Below are positions 56,153 through 64,000 of a stretch of DNA of 64,000 nucleotides, piece by piece; within the stretch, counting starts at the first letter, position 1, and each line of letters opens with the position of its first letter. The stretch covers positions 42,926,949 to 42,990,948 of the forward strand of contig CM038052.1 in assembly GCA_021397845.1 (NCBI GenBank), read 5' to 3'. This stretch comes from Areca catechu. Taxonomy: Eukaryota > Streptophyta > Magnoliopsida > Arecales > Arecaceae. The notes under the pieces were generated by a model. That model was not told the DNA's origin. It saw only the letters and a list, made by a program, of their open reading frames with translations, and made no database searches. The position numbers were made by a program, and so were the translations under genes.

Positions 56153-56788
56153 TGTCATGGAACGAGACACCTTGCTCGACCCCGAGAAACGCCCGGGATC
56201 GACTTGATGCTGCCATGGACATGAAAGGATCTATCATCGGGAAGGATTGGAGCACACCATCCGCTTCCAGCGGCAGAGGTGTGTCCCCAAGGGGCTGCTA
56301 CAAAGAGAGAACCAAAGAGAGGAGGGCTTTCTTATTTCTTGGGGAGAAAAGGATTTCTATTCTGGCTCAACTCTTGGACCTCTCATACCACTCCGGCTAC
56401 TACAAGATATATATATATAGCCCTGAGTCAACATGACTCGGCCCAACAAAACTCTCTCTCCCTTAGGCCAACACATGAGATCTAAACCCGTTAGAAGAGT
56501 CGACTCGAACAGACCACGAGCCGACTCGACCAGACCATGAGTTGACTCGAACAGATCTCGAGCCGACTCGACCAGAACTCAATCCTACTATCGACCTGTA
56601 GGAGTTGACTCCTCCATAGCCCGAGTTGACTCTAACCTCAAGATTTCCAAACGCAGATCTCGAGCTCCCCTAGAACACCTCCAAGAAATGCTTGGTACAC
56701 CTCTAAGCACCCAGAGATCATCTCCAACATCCTTGCCATGGTCTCTCAAGTCTCTCCAAAGTTTAAGAGCACCATGTAAATCCCAACA
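56153..56788 (-). repeat. Element C 5' LTR
   Basis: It starts TGTCATGG and ends CCCAACA, with the TATA run at about 56405-56422 and the palindrome cluster at 56495-56640, as in the sister LTR. Confidence 0.92.
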
Positions 56789-57853
56789 TAATCAAACCCA
56801 ACTTGTTTTCACCGGGCTTATAAGTCAAAATCCCTTGGTTTTATAACTTAGGCTAACCAACAACCTCCAATGGTTTTACGGGCTTACCAACAATCTATGT
56901 TGATTTTATGGAATCACCAACAACCTAGTTGGTTTTATTATAAGGCTTACCAACAACTTTGTTGGTTTTCACACAAGGCTCACCAAAAAACCTCTTTGGT
57001 TTGTTAAGGCTCACTAAAAATCTTAATAAACAAAGTAAGTACAATATGAAAAGACACACAATAAAATTTTTCTTAAACAAAACAAATATCTCTTTGAAGC
57101 CCTTGATTATTGATGAAGAACTTGTCTTCAAGTTGTTGAAACCTTTGACTGCAGCTTGATGATGTGAACTTAGATGAACTCTCTTATCTTTAAAAGCTTG
57201 AAGGCTTGAACTATTCAACTCTTAAATCCTTGAAGGATATTCAATAATCTCACCAAAGGATTACTTTTCCATTTGATTTTTGGTGTTTATATAGCTCTCT
57301 AATCCATAGATGATCATTTATGACCGTTGGAGATGAAAAATTAGCCATTTGAAGCAAGTTGGAATCAATTCTGCACTTCTGAAAAACTAGCCATTACTCC
57401 AAGTGTCGACACTTGAATCTGGTGGATCAACACTTGAGTTATGTAAGTCGATACTTAGTTTCTATGAGTTGATACTTGGTTTCTGTGAGTCGATACTTGG
57501 GTCAGCTCAAGATCAAAATTCTGGATTTTCACAGTTCTGTATTTTTCTTATTCTCAGGCCTTGAGTCGACACTTAAACTTCTTCATGAGTCAACACTTGA
57601 GTGTGACAGTGCTGAAACTTGCTAAAACTTCTCCAAAATCAAACTTTAAATCCGTCCAAGTCTTTCTTATGTTCCAAAGTTCTTATAGCTTGAAATTTCA
57701 TAAATTTGAAGGACTTCTTCAACTGAAATACAAGCATTTCTTCATTCAACATGGATGAGTACTAAGATCTGATAAACACACTAAAATATATAATTAGTAC
57801 TCATATATACTTAAGTATTTTGTCAATCATCAAAATCAAGACCATAGTCAACA
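56789..57853 (-). repeat. Element B 3' LTR, right piece
   Basis: It begins with the second TAATC copy and aligns with 61654-62699. It contains the CCAACAAC hairpin repeats (56860-56990) and the palindrome cluster at 57400-57600. It ends ...GTCAACA. Confidence 0.9.
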
Positions 57854-57868
57854 ATCTCCCCTTTTTTG
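57854..57868 (-). other. Polypurine tract of element B
   Basis: On the minus strand AAAAAAGGGGAGAT directly precedes the LTR start TGTTGAC, the position needed for plus-strand priming. Confidence 0.85.
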
Positions 57869-59800
57869 ATGATGACAAAATCTTTAAGTATATAAATAGG
57901 ATAAACTTAAAAAGATTAACAATAAGATAAACATGTAAGCTCAAAATTAATGAATATCAAGCTCCCCCTCAAAATATGATCCAAATTTTTTTTTCAAAAA
58001 TTCTTCAAAATATTTTCAAAATATGCAAAATTTTCAAAATTTCTCTCTCTTACTAATTCTTCCCTTAAGATTAAAATATTTTATTTTCTTCTCCCCCTTT
58101 TATATTTTCTTTCATTTCTCATATAATTTTTCATGTTTATCATATCTTTCCACTTTTCATACTTAACATATTTTTTCCCCTTTTTGTCATCATGGAAAAG
58201 GATGAAAGGCAATACAATATGAGAATGAAGGTAGAAAGAATAGCAAGTAGATCATCAAAATAAATACATGAAATCAATTAATCATGATACCAATTAAATA
58301 TAATACTAATTGAATATGATACCACAAAAATGACATGCATATGCAAAAAATAATTCAATATATATTAGCTCTAATATATATAACTAATAGTAAGATAACA
58401 ATCCATTCACTTCACTTATTCATGGGATAAAGCCACAGTGGTACCCCAACATGTCATAAGAGATCCCAGTGAATGGAAAGAGAGGGTCTTTAAACCCTAC
58501 TTAGCTTCTATGACTGGACGACCATGGTGACTAACCCAATCTAAAGCAGTTACTAGGAGCTCTTCTTCTTTTTTTAAAGATTCTTAATGAAATAAATCTT
58601 GATACCAATTGAATGTAACTCTCCTTAAAGGATTAGATTTGAAAATAAGGAGAAGGAGTATAGAACAATATAAGTAAATCATGATATCAAGAAAATATTC
58701 AAAGCATCATGTGTATATAATAACAACAAATCTTTGGATGCTCCTCCTAAATATTATTCTTCCTTAAAAATATGCATTTATTTAGGAATAAAACATGAAA
58801 GCACAAGCACATCATAATTTCAGATAATTTGAGATATGAATATCAACACTAAATCTGAAATCAAAGATTTAAATTTTCAAGATATACAAGATTTTCAAAA
58901 TGCAAGAGGTTGACATTTTAAAGATTCAATTTAATATGATTTCAAATTTATTTGAAGTGATTTGATATCCATATAAATGCTAGAAGTAATATAATATCAA
59001 GTTTAGCTACTGGATTAATGGTTTATCAATGTGCATACCTTCTTCTTAAATGTAACCCTTAACTATCAGTTCTATACTTGTTTCAAATCATTTTTAGTCT
59101 AAGCATGGATACAAAATGGAATACATTTCATGAAAATCATATGATTTGAAATGATTTTGATTACCCATACAAAAGTTAGAAGTAATCTAGTACCAAGTTT
59201 AGCTACTAGAGCAAGAATTTATCAATATGCATACATTCTTCTTAAATATAATCCTTAACGACCAGTTCTAGTCTTGATTCAAATTATTTCTAACTTAAGC
59301 ATAGATGCCAAAAATAAAAATACACAAATCATAATATTTCACTTGAAATAGTTTAAAACTATATTAATCAAAATCAAGTGAAAGTCTAATAATTACAAGT
59401 TTAATCATGAAAGCATGAAATCCATCAACATCAAAAAGTTCAAGATTACAATAAATGACTATTAGTCTAAGCTTGATTCTTAATCAATTGAAATAATTTT
59501 CAAAGAAATATGCAACTTTAAAAGAATTTTTCATGAAGTAATTTAAGATACATTAATTAAAATCGAGTGAAGGTCTTATAATCACAAGTTTAATTATGAT
59601 AGCATGAAATTTATCAATATCAAAAAGTTCGTGATCATAACCAATGACTATAAGTCTAAACTTGATTTTAATTAATCATTTAAAATAATTTTTTAAAGTA
59701 ATTGATGCAATATTTATAACAAATATTCAACTACATTTTTAATTATAGAAGGAAATGTTTAGAATTTATCAATATGTATAATCCTTCCTTTACCATTTAG
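57869..59800 (-). other. Element B internal region replacing pol
   Basis: Very AT-rich, with no frame longer than about 60 codons. It has a block at about 58425-58555 that matches the leader of element A (16505-16600) and the tandem repeats at 58950-59740. No RT or integrase motif is readable on either strand. Confidence 0.7.
58950..59740. repeat. Tandem repeats, unit about 190-202 bp, four copies
   Basis: TAGAAGTAAT starts at 58981 and 59177. CAAGTTTA(G/A) recurs at about 59194, 59396 and 59585. Each unit has words like ATCAATATGCATA, AGTCTAAGCTTG and TTTGAAAT. Copies have diverged by many small changes. Confidence 0.7.
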
Positions 59801-59809
59801 TCCCAAAAT

Positions 59810-60010
59810 ATAACTTGTCCACTCTTTATATTGTCTTGTACAGCCACTTTTCAAAAACTTTCTTTTCTTCATATTGGACTGCAAGACATTCCTGCAAAAT
59901 AAACTAGGTGGATAATTTTGGTACCCAAACTTTCTTAGGTCCTTTAGGGTTAGTAAATATGGTTCCTTTTGGAACCCAAATTTTTCTTAATTTACAAGGA
60001 TATGCATTAA
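59810..60010 (-). pseudogene. Element B protease-linker remnant
   Basis: On the minus strand the block IWVPKGT-like ... NPKGPKK-like ... YQNYPP is followed by SGCTRQYKE, close to the copia pattern D-S-G-C-S-x-H-M in which the catalytic Asp is Lys here. Stops interrupt it. These words are typical of SIRE-like copia elements, from memory. Confidence 0.5.
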
Positions 60011-60369
60011 GTCCAAATTTTCCATATTTAAAGCATGCAATATTGGAAAAAGTAGTAACAAAGAAATTCTTGTTTTTCAACTCAAGATTTTTGTTTTTCT
60101 GTTAAAAGCTCATCATTTGATACAAAAATCTTGGATCTTCTAAGAATTTATATTTCATTTAATAAAATATTTTTCTCATTTGAAAACTTATCGCATAATT
60201 CTTTCAAATCAATTTTTTTTTTCTTTAGAAAGATTATTCTTATCAATTTCTAAAACATCAATCTTTATATTTAAATCATAGTTTTTATTAGCAAGATTGG
60301 TGTTTTCAAGAGAAAAAGAGTCAACATGCCTTTTTAATTTTCTTGTGCTCAATTTTTAGTAATTTGTAT

Positions 60370-61253
60370 TAATGCACAAGATTATTAAATGCATCATGTA
60401 ATTCATCAAAGGTAAAATCATATTCATTTTCAGCACATACCTCTTCCTCATTTGCCATAAAGAAAAAATTGGCAACTCTTGTTCTTCCTCCAAACTAGAA
60501 TCTTCACTAACACTCCAAGTTGCTATAAGTATCTTGAATTTCTTTGACCTTGAGGGCTATTATCTTTTTCTTCTCTTGATCAACAACCACTTCTTTGAGC
60601 TATAAATTCAACTCATGGGTCATGAGTGAACCAATAAGCTCCTCCAAAAATAGGGTATCAATATCTTTGGCTTCTTAGATCGCCATTATCTTTGGATCCC
60701 ATGATATTGGTAAAGATCTAAGAATTTTATTAATCAAATCAGCATTAGTATAGACTTTGCCAAGACTTTTGAATTTATTAACAATAGTCATAAATCTAGT
60801 ATACATATTAGATATAGATTCATAATGTAGCATTTCAAACATTTCAAAAGAATGAACAAGCATATTAATTTTAGTATTTTTTACTTGAAGAGTATCCTCA
60901 TAAGTAATTTTAAGTGTGTCCCATATCTTCTTTATCGATGTGCATGTGGAGATCCTATTGAATTCATTAGAGTCCAATGTATAATAAAGCAAGTTCATTG
61001 CTTTAGCATTAATTTCATATTGCTTAATGTCATATTTATTCCAATCCTCTTCGAGCTTTAGAATGGAAATGCCATTAACCAAAATGGAAGGAATATGAAG
61101 ACCATTAACTAAAACTTTCCAAAGATAATAACTAATAGATTGAATATAGATGCGCATGCGAGTTTTTCAAAAAGTATAATTAGTGCCATTAAAAAATGGT
61201 GGTATATTAGTTGCATGTCCTATAGTAAAATAAGTACCTTCTAGGACTGCCAT
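60370..61253 (-). pseudogene. Element B gag
   Basis: The likely start is the ATG at 61253 (MAVLEGTYFTIGHATNIPPF). A TGA at about 61170 replaces the conserved Trp of N-Y-x-x-W-K. The frame then stays open from 61157 to 60675: RMRIYIQSISYYLWKVL, YEINAKAMNLLYYTLDSNEF, IKKIWDTLKITYEDT, INKILRSLPISWDPK, a DUF4219/UBN2 gag of the copia type. After a stop at 60675 the same frame continues KDIDTLFLEELIGSLMTHEL. The zinc knuckle is not found. Confidence 0.85.
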
Positions 61254-61325
61254 GATCTTTTAACTCAAAACCATTGGATTCTTTGCAAAGCACCAAGTAT
61301 AGATACCAACGATTTTGGATTCCAG

Positions 61326-61337
61326 GCTCTGATACCA
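61326..61337 (-). other. Primer binding site of element B (tRNA-iMet)
   Basis: TGGTATCAGAGC on the minus strand, two bases from the LTR terminus at 61340. Confidence 0.9.
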
Positions 61338-61684
61338 ATTGTTGCCCAGTGATGAAGAAATCCAAGAGGGGGGTGAATTGGGTTTTATAAAATTATTTAA
61401 ACTATTTCAATAGATATAAAACAAGTATGTGATAATTGCAATTAAGTGCTTGTATTTTGTCAAAGTGTTTGTGTGCTTAATGAAAATATGCAACGGAATT
61501 AATAAAGTAAATACTCAAAGAAAATAATCACACAAACACAACAAATTTATAGTGGTTTGGTGCACTCTAAAGCACCTACATCCACTCCCTAAGTTTTTCT
61601 TGGGAAATCACTATAATCACACTTGATTACAGCTGATTAGTTTTTCGTGCTCACTAATCAAACCCAACTTGTTTTCACCGGGCT

Positions 61685-61880
61685 CACAAGTCAAAATCCC
61701 TTATTGGTTTTATAACTTAGGCTAACCAACAACCTCCGATGGTTTTACGGACTTACCAACAACCTATGTTGGTTTTACAGGATCACCAACAACTTAGTTG
61801 GTTTTGATATAAGGCTAACTAACAACCTTATTGGTTTTCACACAAGGCTCACCAATAATTTTTTTTAGTTTTCCAAGGCT
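61685..61880. repeat. Tandem hairpin repeats in the element B LTR
   Basis: About five units of 33-40 bp read ACCAACAACCTATGTTGGTT or similar, so each holds CCAAC and GTTGG around a 6-7 base loop. Equivalent repeats are at 56860-56990 and 18790-18970. Confidence 0.75.
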
Positions 61881-62269
61881 CACCAAAAATCTTAATAAAT
61901 AAAGTAAGTACAATATGAAAAGAACACAATAAAATCTTTCTTAAACAAAGCAAATATCTCTTTGAAGCTCTTGATTGTTGATGAAGAACTTGTCTATAAG
62001 TTATTGAAACCTTTGATTATAGCTTGATGATGTGAACCTGGATGCACTCTCTTATCTTTGAAAGCTTGAAGGCTTGAACAACTCAACTCTTGAATCCTTG
62101 AAGGATATTCAATAATCTCATCAAAGAATTGCTTTCCCATTTGATTTTTGGTGTTTATAGAGCTCTCTAACCCATAGATGACCATTTATGACCGTTGGGG
62201 ATGAAAAACTAGCCATTTGAAACAAGTTGGAATCAATTATGTACTTTTGAAAAATTAGTCATTACTCCA

Positions 62270-62445
62270 AGTGTCGACACTTGAATCGGTGAGTTGACAC
62301 TTAAGTTCTATGAGTCGATACTTGGTTTCTATGAGTCGACACTTGGGTCAGATCAAGACAAAAATTTTGGATTTTCATAGTTCTGTATTTTTCTTGTTTT
62401 CAGGCTTTGAGTCGATACTTGAACTTCTTCATGAGTCGACACTTA
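62270..62445. promoter_or_regulatory. GTCGAC palindrome cluster, 5' LTR of element B
   Basis: Six to seven AAGTGTCGACACTTG or GAGTCGACACTTG motifs lie 110-290 bp upstream of the TATA-like box in element sense. Confidence 0.6.
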
Positions 62446-62699
62446 AGTGTGCCAGTGCTGAAACTTGCTGAAACTTCTCCAAAATCAAACTTTAAGTCCT
62501 TTCAAGTCTTCCTTATGTTCCAAAATCCTTATAGCTTAAAATTCTATGAATTTGAAGGACTTCTTCAATTGAAATACAAGTATTTCTTCATTCAATATGG
62601 ATGAGTACTAAGATCTGATAAACACACTAAAACACATAATTAGTACTCATATATACTTAAGTATTTTGTCAATCATTAAAATCAAGATCAAAGTCAACA

Positions 62700-63315
62700 A
62701 TGCCATTGGCCATTGTTCCTCTATCAATCAGGCCACCCCAAATGAGTCCGCTTCCATCACCAAGTAGGCGGTTGCCAGGATTAGTTCTATGGCTGAGCAA
62801 AGATAACTTATTAGGGTGATCCCTCTCTTGGAAGCACATCATTCATTGGGTGCAATGGTCAATCCTGAGACCAAGCCAAGGTAGCAATCAATAGGTGTAG
62901 TTAGTCGAGAAGATGATCTTGATTAAGAAGGCATCATTATGTAGTGGATTCTTGAAAGGCTCGGAAGACCTAGTTGTGGGATCTCATAGAGAGGCTATGC
63001 ATTGTGTTTGCTTTTGCATACGGTGCTGGATACTGCAACTATAGAGGTTTGGTCCAGGTTTTTTATCCTGCCCTTGACCTCTCTTGCTTGCCTCTCTCTA
63101 GGATGGATATGACTTCATTCTTCGTAGAGACTTGTGTGAACAAGCAAAACCCATGCAACTTCTCCAAGGAGTTTGTCATCCCTCACCGTGCATCTCATGG
63201 GGTGTTGTCTCTCAAGGTGGAGTCTTCAGAGGGTTGAAGGACTAGAGTGGATCAACTACTTAGCGAGGCAGTCGATAAAGTGGGGCCCATGGGCTCAGAA
63301 GATGAAGAAGATTAG
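62700..63315 (+). pseudogene. Element H second accessory ORF, C-terminal part
   Basis: Broken frames continue past the B insertion. Readable words are VFYPALDLSCLPLS (a Y-P-x-L-D-L-S motif typical of the end of Tat accessory proteins, from memory) and a final acidic SEDEED followed by TAG at 63313-63315. The 37256-38188 ORF of element F also ends in an acidic tail. Stops and shifts show it is dead. Confidence 0.4.
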
Positions 63316-63624
63316 TCGACACTTGGAGTAGTGACTTTTGCTTTGCTTGTATATGTTTAGTTTTCTATAACTTTCTTTTTATAGCCTTCGAGTGCTTTTG
63401 CCATAATATAATAGAACTTTTATTTTGGTATCTTGTGGCTTGCATATTTTTACCATCCGGAGTGGTCAGATGTCCTCCTCCAATCTGAAAACAAGTGAAG
63501 GCAAATGAATTGATCATAAGTCACCTTTGTGTTAGGTGATAGGACTCTTTATGAACCAATCAATGCCCCTCTAAGATTTGCTTGATTGATGGTTGTTGAA
63601 AGGTCTGGATCCCGATCGTTGCAA
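63316..63624. other. Spacer between accessory ORF and tandem array of element H
   Basis: AT-rich 3' flank of the accessory ORF; no frame, motif or repeat noted. Confidence 0.35.
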
Positions 63625-64000
63625 AATAGCTTAGGGCCATGAGCATTGACTCTTGGGTTTTGGCTGACTAGGGGGGGTCAGTTGCTTGGAATCATAGGCA
63701 TTGATAACCTTAGGGCTTTGATCGTTCGCGAGTCGGTCATTTAAAGCTAGGGGCATTGATCATCTTAGGCTCTGACCGATCATAAATCAGTCATTTAGAG
63801 TTGGAGGCACTAATCGCCTTAAGGTTCTAGCCGATCGCTAGTGATTATTTGAAGCTAGGGGTGCTGATCAACTTAGGGCTCTAATCGATCGCGAGTCGGT
63901 CATTTGGAGTAGGGGGCACTGATCACCTTAGGACTCTAACCAATACGAGTCAGTCATTTGGAGCCAAGGGTGCTAATCACCTTGAGGCTTTAATCGATTG
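63625..64000. repeat. 54-bp tandem array of element H, runs out of the window
   Basis: The word TCATTT(A/G)(A/G)AG recurs at 63737, 63791, 63845, 63900 and 63954 (spacing 54-55), with a weaker unit before. Each unit also has GGGGCATTGATCA-like, CTTAGG and CGAT(C)GCGAGTCGG-like words. The place matches the post-pol tandem repeats of element F. Confidence 0.85.

Larger units (their letters stand above)
52771..56788 (-). mobile_element. Element C: non-autonomous LTR element
   Basis: 4,018 bp with LTRs of 656 bp (52771-53426) and 636 bp (56153-56788), target duplication TAATC, and a tRNA-iMet primer site on the minus strand (56139-56150). The internal 2.7 kb has no gag or pol that I recognise. 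Longest frames are 166 and 120 codons without known domains. It would need proteins from a helper copia element. The LTRs look about 90% or more alike. Confidence 0.93.
52450..62699 (-). mobile_element. Element B: copia-type LTR element, pol mostly lost
   Basis: On the minus strand: 5' LTR 61340-62699 (TGTTGAC...GGCAACA), tRNA-iMet primer site, gag (61253 to about 60370), protease-linker remnant (59810-60010), AT-rich DNA with about 195-bp tandem repeats, polypurine tract, 3' LTR (52450-52770 plus 56794-57853). The flanks ATGCT (52445-52449) and ATGCC (62700-62704) are a target duplication with one change. There is no integrase or RT. The total is 10,250 bp, of which 4,018 bp are element C plus a 5-bp duplication. 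Confidence 0.88.
61340..62699 (-). repeat. Element B 5' LTR
   Basis: 1360 bp, TGTTGCC...GTCAACA on the plus strand. In element sense: a palindrome cluster (62270-62445) in U3, TATA-like CTATAAAC near 62155, then the CCAAC/GTTGG hairpin repeats (61685-61880) in the transcribed part. Confidence 0.92.
50400..64000 (-). mobile_element. Element H: part of a second Tat-type gypsy element, opposite orientation
   Basis: The order on the plus strand is accessory ORF with introns (50416-51796), a second coiled-coil ORF region (51960-52449 and 62700-63315) and a 54-bp tandem array (63625 to the window end). This mirrors element F (pol, tandem array, coiled-coil ORF, Transposase_28 ORF, LTR), so H is probably a minus-strand Tat element whose pol lies beyond 64000. 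No LTR was found before 50400, so the 3' end may be lost. Element B interrupts it. The assignment is an inference from order and protein style. Confidence 0.6.

Noticed and set aside
63625..64000. CRISPR-like or satellite array of its own
   Set aside because: The position relative to the accessory ORFs fits the tandem array of a Tat element; spacing is 54-55 bp with no constant repeat and variable spacer pattern.
1..64000. A wholly new defence or biosynthetic system
   Set aside because: Nearly all recognisable coding DNA is retroelement-derived; the only other gene is a known type of F-box protein. The least-described part is the antisense accessory ORFs, reported as such.

Overview
The window reads as plant nuclear DNA from a gene-poor, retrotransposon-rich part of a chromosome. 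It holds tRNA-iMet-primed Ty1/copia elements, a Tat-type Ty3/gypsy element with two RNase H domains and antisense ORFs, and one spliced nuclear F-box gene. The style (very large nested LTR elements, long AT-rich introns and intergenic DNA) suits a large-genome monocot, perhaps a palm, but the sequence alone does not prove that.

Region 0-24 kb. After about 3 kb of degenerate C/T-rich repeat and an LTR-like promoter segment comes a four-deep nest of LTR elements, all read from the minus strand. An old copia element (D, about 3040-21381) is split by a solo LTR of a second family (B-type, 7812-7907 plus 18538-19933). That LTR is split by copia A (7908-18537, TSD TTAAG). Copia A is split by a GC-rich solo LTR (G, 12183-13752, TSD CAATG). 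A 5' fragment of another copia element (E) follows at about 21.6-23.2 kb.

Region 24-48 kb. An AT-rich stretch with possible small minus-strand exons surrounds a complete but defective Tat gypsy element on the plus strand (F, 30329-42310, TSD CTAAT). Its order is LTR, gag, protease, RT, RNase H, second RNase H, integrase, about 90-bp tandem repeats, antisense coiled-coil ORFs, antisense Transposase_28-like ORF, LTR. Its target site lies inside an open minus-strand frame that reads across both flanks, so it may have broken an unidentified host gene.

Region 48-50 kb. A two-exon F-box protein gene (48021-49458, minus strand) is the only host gene that looks intact.

Region 50-64 kb. A second Tat-type element (H) lies in the opposite orientation. 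Its spliced accessory ORF is at 50.4-51.8 kb and its 54-bp tandem repeats at 63.6-64.0 kb run out of the window. Copia B (52450-62699, gag kept, most of pol lost) sits inside H, and the non-autonomous LTR element C (52771-56788, TSD TAATC) sits inside the left LTR of B.

Across families, the LTR U3 regions carry clusters of short palindromes just upstream of the TATA box. Three different families (A, B, C) share a GTCGAC core. No tRNA, rRNA or CRISPR was seen.
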